Shown piece by piece: positions 48,426 to 55,498 of a stretch of 64,000 bases of DNA; positions within the stretch are counted from its first letter, which is position 1; each line of letters opens with the position of its first letter. A program made the translations under genes and the position numbers. A model generated the notes under the pieces. The model saw only the letters and a program-made list of their open reading frames with translations. It was not told where the DNA came from and searched no databases. This stretch comes from Prauserella isguenensis (GTDB lineage: Bacteria; Actinomycetota; Actinomycetes; Mycobacteriales; Pseudonocardiaceae): positions 434,001-498,000 of the forward strand of contig NZ_JACHWU010000002.1 in assembly GCF_014191605.1 (NCBI RefSeq), read 5' to 3'.

Positions 48426-49253
48426 ATGACTGCCGTACGCGAGGAGCGCATCGCGCGGGAACTCCGCAGGCTGCGCGGGAAGTACACGAGCGCCGACGTC
48501 CAACGAGCGCTCGGCATCACCCCGTCGAAGCTCTCCCGCATCGAGAGCTGCAAGGTTCGGCCCAGTTCTCAGGACGTGAGGCGGCTTGCCACCTTCTACG
48601 GGGCCGACGCCGACGCCGTCGAACGTCTCGCCGAAGCCGCCGAGGACCTCAAGCGCCCCGTCTGGTGGACGGAGTTCATCGGCCCAGACTGGAGCGAAGC
48701 GCTCGCGTATCACTTGGACCTCGAAAGCGAGGCCACGCGGATCGACTCTTGGACCATCGATCTTGTGCCTGGCTTGCTGCAGACCCGGGACTACTCCGCT
48801 GCCCTCATGACCTCGCGCGTGGACGTGCCATCTGAACAGCTGGAGCGTCGACTAGCGCTGCGGGAGCGTCGCCAAGAACGCGTGCGGAACGGGACCCTGG
48901 AGCTGTGGGCGATCCTCAGTGAGGCTGTCCTCTGCGGGCAGATCGGCGGCCCCGACGTCCTCCGAGGTCAGCTTGAGTACCTAGCCGAGCCACCGGCAAA
49001 TGTCACGGTACAGATTCTGCCGTTCACAGCGGGTGCACATAGCGGCTTGGGGACCAGCTTTCACCTGCTCGCATTCGCTGACTGGCCCACCGTTGGATAT
49101 CAAGACACCATCCAGCAGGGCCTTTACTATGACGACCCGGACGTCGTGAACGGCCTCACAAGGACGATTGACGACGTCCGCGCCACGGCATTGAGCCCGA
49201 GTGCATCACGCGAGATGCTCGCTCGGCGAGCGACAGAACTGAAAGGTGAGTGA
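48426..49253 (+). CDS. XRE-family regulator with DUF5753 domain
   Basis: A 275-residue regulator. A helix-turn-helix lies at residues 20-60 (YTSADVQRALGITPSKLSRIESCKVRPSSQ), then the DUF5753 sensor domain (about 95-270; LVPGLLQTRDYSAALM, LERRLALRERRQERV, VQILPFTAGAHSGLG). The pattern is typical of the WhiJ-like proteins that pair with DUF397 partners in actinobacteria. The mRNA is probably leaderless: a -10-like TACCCT ends only eight bases before the ATG and no ribosome binding site is seen. It is the likely repressor acting at TGCAAATTTGCA. Confidence 0.88.
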   Translation: MTAVREERIARELRRLRGKYTSADVQRALGITPSKLSRIESCKVRPSSQDVRRLATFYGADADAVERLAEAAEDLKRPVWWTEFIGPDWSEALAYHLDLESEATRIDSWTIDLVPGLLQTRDYSAALMTSRVDVPSEQLERRLALRERRQERVRNGTLELWAILSEAVLCGQIGGPDVLRGQLEYLAEPPANVTVQILPFTAGAHSGLGTSFHLLAFADWPTVGYQDTIQQGLYYDDPDVVNGLTRTIDDVRATALSPSASREMLARRATELKGE

Positions 49254-49255
49254 CC

Positions 49256-49453
49256 ATGCTCGATCACCAATGGAAGAAGAGTTCGTACTCCGACGGCGGC
49301 GGCAACTGCCTCGAAGCACGGCTCACCGAGACCGACGGCGTCGAAGTCCGCAACAGCAAGGCCCCGGAGCTGGGCTCGGTCAAGTTCACAGCAAGTGAGT
49401 GGGATGCCTTCATTGCCGGAGCCAAGGATGGCCAGTTCGAGATCCCGAGGTAG
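49256..49453 (+). CDS. DUF397 protein paired with the XRE regulator
   Basis: A 65-residue protein showing the full DUF397 signature: WKKSSYSDGGGNCLEARLTE, VRNSKAPELGSVKFTASEWDAF and a C-terminal helix. DUF397 proteins are encoded next to XRE/DUF5753 regulators and are thought to modulate them. ATG at 49256 with AGGTGAG five bases upstream is chosen; GTG at 49250 overlaps the regulator stop. A strong terminator follows. Confidence 0.9.
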   Translation: MLDHQWKKSSYSDGGGNCLEARLTETDGVEVRNSKAPELGSVKFTASEWDAFIAGAKDGQFEIPR

Positions 49454-49473
49454 ACCCGACCCGCTTCGTTCAA

Positions 49474-49507
49474 AGAGCCCCGAGCCGCGAGGATCGGGGC
49501 TCTTTTT
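49474..49507 (+). terminator. Intrinsic terminator after DUF397 gene
   Basis: Perfect 10-bp arms AGAGCCCCGA and TCGGGGCTCT with a 10-base loop, then TTTT. Confidence 0.9.
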
Positions 49508-49609
49508 CGTCCCGTTCGCGCCCCTTCATCGGCACCGCATCAGACGCACTCTGCACAGGCCCGGACCACTCCCCCCGAGGGAGCGCCACAGCCCACCGTA
49601 GAGGCTGTG

Positions 49610-49790
49610 TTCAGACTTTCTCTTCTTGTTCAAGGCGGCGCCTGACGGCGCCGCGCGGCCTCGCCGCCCCTGCTCCGACCGAGCCTGCGCGCGGGGCATG
49701 CGGCCTGGCGGCCGGTCCCCGCGCGCATCGGCCGGAGCCGAGGCAGGCCGCACACACCATCAGCGCACGTTGAAGAAGAAAGAACATGTC
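49610..49790. repeat. GC-rich imperfect palindrome
   Basis: The centre has perfect 11-bp arms TGCGCGCGGGG (49686-49696) and CCCCGCGCGCA (49717-49727). Weaker pairing continues outwards (GGCCT/AGGCC, GCTCCG/CGGAGC) to pyrimidine-rich and purine-rich ends (CTTTCTCTTCTTGTTCAA at 49616 against TTGAAGAAGAAAGAAC at 49769). No gene is seen. Confidence 0.6.
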
Positions 49791-49856
49791 CTCGCCGGAC
49801 GGGCAGGCTCCGGGATGACCGGGGAAACGTAGCCGCGGTGCGGTTGGCAGGGTGGG

Positions 49857-50010
49857 CGCTTGGTGGTCATCCCGTCGCCTGACCAGATGGCTATCACGCC
49901 GCGCAGCGGCCGCAAGCTTGGCAAGCTCAGCCGGCGGATGGCGAGCGAAGGTTGCGGCCCCAACACGGCGTGATCGAGACGCCATCAGGCGACGGGATGA
50001 CCACCAAGCG
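49857..50010. repeat. 154-bp nested long palindrome
   Basis: Perfect 26-bp arms at 49857-49882 and 49985-50010 are followed inwards by a 10x10 mismatch, a 9-bp stem (ATCACGCCG at 49893-49901 with 49966-49974), a 6x6 mismatch and an 8-bp stem (GGCCGCAA at 49908-49915 with 49952-49959). A small hairpin sits in the loop. The symmetry of stems and bulges looks like a selected structure, such as an origin, a clt-like site, a structured RNA or a small non-autonomous transposon. Confidence 0.85.
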
Positions 50011-50045
50011 TTCTCATACCGACGGGTATCGGCCAGTATGTAGTG

Positions 50046-50915
50046 ATGCCCAAGACCAAACTCCCCGACCACCTATCCCCAGCTCAGGTAATCGATCTCC
50101 AAGACGAACTGTTGTCAAACGCCGACCGTCTCATGAATTCTTCCCTGCTACTCCTCAACAAAGGAGACTTCGGACTGGCAAGATCTGTCGCAATACTAGG
50201 AATGGAGGAATCCGGTAAAGCGATCGCCATCCACCAACGAAGAGTTTCAATTGCATTTAGCCCCGAGGGTGACCCATTCGTAAACAAACGCCTCCAAGAC
50301 ATCTGGTCTAGCCACCCTGAAAAACTTCGTCTTGTTCATGACTTCCTAGCCGAAGAGCCGTACTGGTACGGGGTTACACCTCCAGACCATGAGCTGAACG
50401 AAGAGTACCTGGGCGAGATCGACCAATGGTCCACGAAGTGCAACATGCTAAAACAACGCGGCTTCTACGTAGACTTCAACGAACAGCAGGGACTCCTCAG
50501 TCCACGTGACGTCGACCAGGAAATGCTTCGCGATGTAATATCGCATGTCCATCAGATCGGCTGGCAACTCCGTTTAGGTGAGGACATAGAAGCAAGGAAA
50601 CAAGAGCGGAAGTCCCGCGATGTACCGCCGGCCTCCGAATCCCAGATAAAGCACGTGGAGAAATTTCTCAAAACCAACGGCCGAGAGTCCCAGGTCGAGA
50701 AAATAATCGGACAACTGAGGTCCGGACGGCCGGGTATAAAGCTGAATAACGATGCTTACCGTCCCCATGTTCGAACGCCAGAAACACACCCCTTAAAGCA
50801 CCTTGGGAAGCCTGGCTACGAGGCTTACACGCGAGAGCTTTTGATGCTTGCGGAGGACGCAGGAATGGACGAAGAAGATCTGGTCGACCTCGTTAGGCCA
50901 CAACACGAGGGGTAA
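50046..50915 (+). CDS. AbiV-like HEPN abortive-infection protein
   Basis: A 289-residue protein. Residues 18-75 match the AbiV pattern: LLSNADRLMNSSLLLLNKGDFGLARS then VAILGMEESGKAIAIHQRR, the small-residue/Glu-Glu-x-Gly-Lys helix typical of the family. The rest is charged and helical. AbiV blocks phage protein synthesis in Lactococcus; HEPN proteins are often RNases. The base composition is clearly lower in GC than all neighbours, with codons ending in A/T, a sign of recent transfer. It lies alone at the right end of the AICE, next to large palindromes. Phage defence is inferred from the family; GTG at 50043 is an alternative start. Confidence 0.72.
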   Translation: MPKTKLPDHLSPAQVIDLQDELLSNADRLMNSSLLLLNKGDFGLARSVAILGMEESGKAIAIHQRRVSIAFSPEGDPFVNKRLQDIWSSHPEKLRLVHDFLAEEPYWYGVTPPDHELNEEYLGEIDQWSTKCNMLKQRGFYVDFNEQQGLLSPRDVDQEMLRDVISHVHQIGWQLRLGEDIEARKQERKSRDVPPASESQIKHVEKFLKTNGRESQVEKIIGQLRSGRPGIKLNNDAYRPHVRTPETHPLKHLGKPGYEAYTRELLMLAEDAGMDEEDLVDLVRPQHEG

Positions 50916-51255
50916 TCGGGATAAGCGTGGCGCCAACTAGTGCACTTCCTTCCAAGCTTTACCCTCCACGAACAGCAGCAAATGGCAATATAGAGCCACC
51001 CGCGATGCGCGTTCACTTTCGTAATCGACGCAGGTCACACCCCGTTTTTTGACAGAATCACCACAGACGTCGGCAACCGTTTTCGAATAGGACGGGTATC
51101 AGGTCGACCCTCCGGCCTCCCGGTGCGGTCGCATGCCACATTCATGTCACATGCGGTCAGCAGACGGCCGCAATCGACGACATACGACCGCAGCGAAACC
51201 CCTGGTCAGTTGACGCATACTCGCAGCAGGCGCAGGCCAGCTCAGCCACGAACAA
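50916..51255. other. Right-end non-coding region of the AICE
   Basis: A 340-bp gap of mixed composition. It contains the decamer GACGGGTATC at 51091-51100, which also occurs just before the AbiV-like gene (50021-50030), and the CACATTCATG motif at 51137-51146. No gene is seen. Confidence 0.5.
51130..51152. promoter_or_regulatory. CACATTCATG motif near attR (possible integrase arm site, right)
   Basis: CACATTCATG at 51137-51146 flanked by CGCATG/CATGCG arms. The same core lies just inside attL. In the excised circle the two would flank attP, as arm-type sites do. Confidence 0.55.
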
Positions 51256-51299
51256 GGTCAAGGGGTCGCAGGTTCAAATCCTGTCAGCCCGACCGGCAA
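51256..51299 (+). other. attR: right 44-bp att repeat
   Basis: Exact copy of 40680-40723, a 3' tRNA-Pro fragment that cannot fold into a tRNA. It may also have served as the left end of the older element beyond it. Confidence 0.95.
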
Positions 51300-51331
51300 A
51301 GGGCCGTTCACCAGCGTGAACGGCCCTTTTT
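51298..51331 (+). terminator. Intrinsic terminator after attR
   Basis: Perfect 13-bp arms AAAGGGCCGTTCA and TGAACGGCCCTTT with a six-base loop and T-tract. It mirrors the terminator after attL but with a different stem sequence, as expected for another left element end. Confidence 0.88.
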
Positions 51332-51415
51332 CGTGCCTCCGGACATCCGTCAGCCCCGGAGCGGACAACATTTGCACAACACGCTCCAGGGCTGACCCCC
51401 TGCGCCGCATCCTCC

Positions 51416-51720
51416 TCAGCCAACGCCTGCATCGCCTTCCCGCGATGGATGTCGAGCCACCTCGTCGAGGCGGTCCGGGAAGAGGTGCCCGTAGACGTTC
51501 AGCGTCATGGACGCACCAGCATGGCCGAGCATCTGCTGAACGACCTTCACGTCCGCCCCGCATTGATCGCCAGCGAGGCCGCAGTGTGACGGAGCTTGTG
51601 CGGCGTCACGCCATCGACTTTCAGCACGCCACGTGCCGGATTCGCCGGAATACGCGACGGGGTGCACCACTCCAGCACGATCGCGAGCACACGGGCAGAA
51701 CGGCGCAGGCCCGAGCCCGG
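51416..51720 (-). pseudogene. Degenerate AICE integrase
   Basis: Two frames carry pieces closely matching the intact integrase. One reads RVLAIVLEWCTPSRI, NPARGV, VDGVTPHKLRHTAASLAINAG; the other continues ADVKVVQQMLGHAGASMTLN and VYGHLFPDRLDEVA. The middle of the catalytic domain (including the active Arg) is deleted, and a frameshift lies between the two pieces near 51555. The N-terminal part is missing. It is the relic of an earlier element in the same tRNA gene. Confidence 0.9.
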
Positions 51721-52105
51721 AAGAATCGACCGGACGCTCGGCCTGTGCCGTTCTGCTGCCAGCCGAAGGACAACCGGCACGCTTTCGACGCATCCGCCCG
51801 ACCGTCTTCCAGCAGCACCTGCGCCGCCGCCGGTAGCGTGTCGTGTCTCAGGTGATGGTTGACGTCTTGCTCTCACCTGATGCTTGACGTAGAGGGCTAG
51901 AAGATGAGACGAGCAGCAAACCGAACACACAGGTGTAGTCGCTGGCCAGCTCGCCTCCTCTCAGGATCGTTAAGCGGGTACAGTTCGCCTGCGATCTGTA
52001 CCCGGCCGATGAGTTTCGCATGCTCGGCGGGCCTACATGGGTACGGACGCGATCTTTTGCGGGTCGGTGCCGATGCGATTGCTTCGGATGAGAGGCCGCT
52101 CCGTT
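51721..52105. other. Gap with inverted repeats before the hydrolase gene
   Basis: A 385-bp region in the relic element. It has TCAGGTGA/TCACCTGA arms at 51848-51855 and 51873-51880, each followed by a TTGACGT sequence, which resembles an insertion-sequence end or regulatory site. A second inverted repeat lies at 51975-52004. No gene is recognised. Confidence 0.5.
51975..52004. promoter_or_regulatory. Inverted repeat upstream of the hydrolase gene
   Basis: Perfect 9-bp arms CGGGTACAG and CTGTACCCG with a 12-base centre, about 100 bp before the hydrolase start; a candidate operator. Confidence 0.6.
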
Positions 52106-52999
52106 ATGACTGTTTCCTACGAAAAGCCTCGTTTAGTGCCAGTCGGGGATGTCGAGCTATGTGTGCAGGAATGTGGCGACCCCGCAGATCCACTGGTCCT
52201 GCTGCTGTCCGGAGCGGCAACTCCGATGGACTGGTGGGACGCGGAGCTCTGCCAGGCGATCGCGGCACACGGGCGCCGGGTGGTGCGTTACGACCACCGA
52301 GACACGGGCCAGTCAACGACGGGTGAACCGGGCTCCCCGTCATACGACGGCGGAGTACTCGACCGCGACGGCGCGCACTTGATCGAGGCCCTAGGTCAGG
52401 GCCCGATGCATCTGGTCGGGGTCTCTATGGGTGGGGCCATCGCTCAGAGCATCGCGTTACACAGGCCCGATCTCGTTCGCAGCTTGACCCTCATCGCGAC
52501 CACCGCCGTTGGGGGTGTCGATTACGACACACTCCCCGGCCCGACGGCGGCGCTTGCCGAGAGCTTCGAGAACCCGCCGCCGGATCCCGACTGGTCCGAT
52601 CGGGCGCAGGTCGTGGAGTGGATGGTCGACGGGCAGCGCGGCTTCGCCGGGGCCATTCCGATCGACGAGCAACGCACCCGCACCATCGCGACTGAGATCT
52701 TCGACCGCAGCATCGACGTTGCCGCAGCAGGCAACCACTGGCTCGTCGTGGGCGGTGACGACGAGGACCTCGATATCCGCCGGATCACCACGCCGACGCT
52801 CGTGGTGCACGGCAGTCACGACCCGCTCTTCCCCCTTCCGCATGGCGAGGCGCTGGCCGCAGCGATACCCGACGCTCGGCTCCTCGTGGTCGACGGGATG
52901 GGGCACCAGTTCCCGCCGCCGTCGACGTGGAAGCAGTTTGTCTCGACCCTGCTCGAGCACACCGAAGGCGCCCAGGCTAGGTCCGACAGCCTCACATAG
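52106..52999 (+). CDS. Alpha/beta-fold hydrolase
   Basis: A 297-residue hydrolase. The catalytic triad is visible: Ser in GVSMGGAIA (about 104), Asp in VVHGSHDPLFPL (about 237) and His in VDGMGHQFPP (about 265). DHRDTGQST precedes the first motif, as in RdmC/aclacinomycin-esterase-like enzymes, but the substrate is unknown. ATG at 52106 is chosen. It is the only intact gene in the relic of the older element, probably its cargo or a flanking gene carried along. Confidence 0.87.
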   Translation: MTVSYEKPRLVPVGDVELCVQECGDPADPLVLLLSGAATPMDWWDAELCQAIAAHGRRVVRYDHRDTGQSTTGEPGSPSYDGGVLDRDGAHLIEALGQGPMHLVGVSMGGAIAQSIALHRPDLVRSLTLIATTAVGGVDYDTLPGPTAALAESFENPPPDPDWSDRAQVVEWMVDGQRGFAGAIPIDEQRTRTIATEIFDRSIDVAAAGNHWLVVGGDDEDLDIRRITTPTLVVHGSHDPLFPLPHGEALAAAIPDARLLVVDGMGHQFPPPSTWKQFVSTLLEHTEGAQARSDSLT

Positions 53000-53225
53000 G
53001 TGCATGGCTCGAACTGCCGGCAGCTGCCAGCTTCCATCTGCACACCGTCGCCGGTAGAACGCCGCCAATACGCTGCCAGTGCTCCACCAGCTCATCCTTC
53101 GGCCGAGCGTCAAGGACACCCCGCAGCGGCGCTTCGGCCTTGTCGAGATGCGAGGCGATCTCGCCGTGGGTATCCGTAGGAAGCTTGCTCCGAAGCTGAT
53201 CTGGCCAACGCGGGACATCAAGTTG
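52992..53225 (-). pseudogene. Fragment of an unidentified protein gene
   Basis: One minus-strand frame reads like protein (DVPRWPDQLRSKLPTDTHGE, VLDARPKDELVEHWQRIGG) without a start codon or ribosome site. Upstream the frame becomes Arg/Ser-rich and non-protein-like. I read it as a truncated gene; family unknown. Confidence 0.45.
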
Positions 53226-53443
53226 ATGACCAGCAAGGACGAGGCCTCGGCTGCACCTGAACCTACGACTTAGGCCGGCTCGACTGGGAAGAGTCGGGGC
53301 GCAGCGCGGGCTTGTCGACCTCGCTGATGATCTACGGCGGGCTTCCTGACGTGGGTTTTCCCGGACCGCGCCATCGGTGACACAGCGCCATGTCGAGGTC
53401 AGCTGCAGATCACGCAGGTTGCTCGTCCGAGAACACGGGCCAT

Positions 53444-53472
53444 CGCACGCCACATTCATGACACATGCTGCG
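53444..53472. repeat. Third copy of the CACATTCATG motif
   Basis: CACATTCATG at 53451-53460 flanked by TCGCA/TGCGA-like arms. The following 45 bp (GCAACCGACGACCTACGAC) resemble the sequence after the copy at 51137 (GCAATCGACGACATACGAC). This marks the right end of the older element. Confidence 0.65.
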
Positions 53473-53605
53473 ACGGGCGATGTCCGCAACCGACGACCTA
53501 CGACGACCGCGAACCGCCCGTAGCGGCCCGACACGTCCGAGTAACGAACGGTTTTCCGGGGAAGACGGTGGTGGAGCGTTCGGATCGGTCAGACGGGAGG
53601 GGACG

Positions 53606-53917
53606 ATGACACACTCACGATCGTCGACGGATGACGACTCCGGCGACGCCACCACCGTCAGCCGCACCCGCTCCGGCGGGCTCTGGGTCGGCCTGATCGT
53701 CGCCGCGATCGTCCTGGTGCTGCTGCTGGTCTTCATCCTCCAGAACCTGCAACGCGTGCAGATCAACCTCCTCGGATTCAACGGCCACATGCCGTTGGCC
53801 GTCGCGATCCTGCTGGGAGTCGCAGCGGGCGCGGTACTCATCGCCGTCCCCGGAACGGTGCGGATCATGCAGCTGCGCCGCAACGTGCGCCGAGGCCCCG
53901 GCACGCCCACGACCTGA
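53606..53917 (+). CDS. LapA-domain membrane protein
   Basis: A 103-residue protein with two hydrophobic helices (about residues 26-48 and 60-85) separated by LQRVQINLLGFNGHMPL, the LapA/DUF1049 pattern. LapA proteins are inner-membrane accessory proteins; in actinobacteria their partner is unknown. ATG at 53606 follows GGGAGGGG. It is the first clearly chromosomal gene right of the element remains. Confidence 0.85.
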   Translation: MTHSRSSTDDDSGDATTVSRTRSGGLWVGLIVAAIVLVLLLVFILQNLQRVQINLLGFNGHMPLAVAILLGVAAGAVLIAVPGTVRIMQLRRNVRRGPGTPTT

Positions 53918-53994
53918 CGACGGCGAGCGTCCCGTAGGGAACGCTGCCGTGCGCGCACAGGCCTCGCTGCGGCGCCGGACCGCGCTCCACACGC

Positions 53995-55332
53995 TCATAC
54001 GCCGAGCACGGCGTGGGCGATGAGGAAGTAGATCAGCAGCCCCGTGGCATCGACCAGCGTCGTGACGAGCGGCGCGGAGATCACCGCGGGGTCGATCCCG
54101 AGCCGCTTGGCCACCAACGGCATCGTGGCACCGACCGTGGCGGCCCAGCCGCAGATCACCACCAGCGACAGGGCGACCGTCGTGGCCACCGGCACGTCGA
54201 CCAGCACACTGCCGATCACCAACCCGACCGCGCCGAGCGCCGCGCCGAGCAGCAGGCCCACCCTGCTCTCCCGCCACGCCACCCGCAACAGGTCCCGTGA
54301 CCGGACCTCGCCGACGGCGAGTGCGCGCACGGTCGCCGTCGCCGCCTGCGAGCCCGCGTTCCCGCCCGCACCCGTCAGCAGTGGGATGAACAGCGCCAGC
54401 GCGGTGACCGCGGTGAGGGAGTCCTCGAAGAACTGCAACACGTTGACGGTGAACGTCGCCGCCACGATGAGCAGCAACAGCCACACCACCCGCGACCGGG
54501 CCAGCTGCACGACACTCGCCGACATGTAGTGACCGCTCCACGGCGCCGCGGCGGCCTGCCTGGCGATGTCCTCGGTGTCGGCCGCCTCGATGACCTCGAA
54601 CGCGTCGTCGATCGTGAGCAGTCCCAGAACCCGGTTCTCACTGTCGACCACGGGCAGCGCCAGAACGTTCGCCTCCTGCATGAGGCGGGCGGCGTCCTCG
54701 GCCTGGCCGGTGGCCTCGACCACCGGATAGTCCTCTTTGAGCAGTTCGGTCACCGGCCGGCCCGGGTCGCTCAACACCACGTCGCGCAACGACACCACAC
54801 CCACGAAGCGCCGCTGGTCGTCGGTCACCGGCAGGGTGTAGACGGTCTCGGCGTCGGCACCACGTTCGCGGACCACCTCGAGCGCTTCCCCCGCCGTCCG
54901 CCGCTGCCGCAACGCCACGGTCTCCGGGCTCATGTACCGCCCGACCGAACCGTCCGGGTAGCCGAGCAGGGCGGCCGTCATCGACCGTTTCCGCGGGCTG
55001 AGCCCGGCGAGTACCTGCCTGGCGAACTTGGCCGGCGCCTCACCGAGCAGTCGCGCGCGGTCGTCGGGGTCCATCTCCTCGACGACGTCCTGGAACGCCT
55101 CGCCACGCAGTTCGGCGAGCACCTTGTGCTGGTCCGGCGGGTCGAGCTCCTCGAACACCGTCAACGCACGGTCCTTGTCGAGCAGCCGGAACAGCAGGGC
55201 CGCGCGGACCCCGTCGGCGCGGGCGAGTTCGTCGGCGACCTCGTGCGGCGGGTGGTCGGCGACCCACCGTTCCAGCCCCGGCAAGTCGTGTGCTTCGAAC
55301 AGGTCGTCCAGCGTGTCCGTGTCCGCGGTCAT
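53995..55332 (-). CDS. mgtE: Magnesium transporter MgtE
   Basis: A 445-residue Mg2+ channel/transporter. An N-terminal MgtE_N domain (about 1-125) is followed by two CBS domains (about 130-250; MSPETVALRQRRTAGEAL, VVEATGQAEDAARLMQEANVLALPVVD) that sense cytosolic Mg2+, and a five-helix pore domain (about 285-445) containing PLLTGAGGNAGSQAAT, the conserved pore segment. ATG at 55332 follows GGAGGAG. Length and domain order match the family. Confidence 0.95.
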   Translation of the reverse strand: MTADTDTLDDLFEAHDLPGLERWVADHPPHEVADELARADGVRAALLFRLLDKDRALTVFEELDPPDQHKVLAELRGEAFQDVVEEMDPDDRARLLGEAPAKFARQVLAGLSPRKRSMTAALLGYPDGSVGRYMSPETVALRQRRTAGEALEVVRERGADAETVYTLPVTDDQRRFVGVVSLRDVVLSDPGRPVTELLKEDYPVVEATGQAEDAARLMQEANVLALPVVDSENRVLGLLTIDDAFEVIEAADTEDIARQAAAAPWSGHYMSASVVQLARSRVVWLLLLIVAATFTVNVLQFFEDSLTAVTALALFIPLLTGAGGNAGSQAATATVRALAVGEVRSRDLLRVAWRESRVGLLLGAALGAVGLVIGSVLVDVPVATTVALSLVVICGWAATVGATMPLVAKRLGIDPAVISAPLVTTLVDATGLLIYFLIAHAVLGV

Positions 55333-55498
55333 CCCGCTGCTCCTCCGCTGCCTGCAGCCCGAGGCCTCTCGGCGCCTGTCGGGTCCCATCATTCGCGATC
55401 TCGTCGCACATGCACGCTCGCGACCGGTGCAAGGTGTGGTGAGCCACAGCCGATCGGGTCACCACGGCCGCTCCGACCCCATCGGCGAGGATGAACCC

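Noticed and set aside
51240-51299. Second tRNA-Pro at the right att site
   Set aside because: Only the 3' third of the tRNA is present; no acceptor 5' arm, D-arm or anticodon loop.
53079-53273. 64-residue plus-strand open frame
   Set aside because: It overlaps a more protein-like minus-strand fragment and has no ribosome site; treated as a shadow.
53520-53605. Third att copy closing the older element
   Set aside because: Only a short GCCCGAC match is found; not enough to call an att site.
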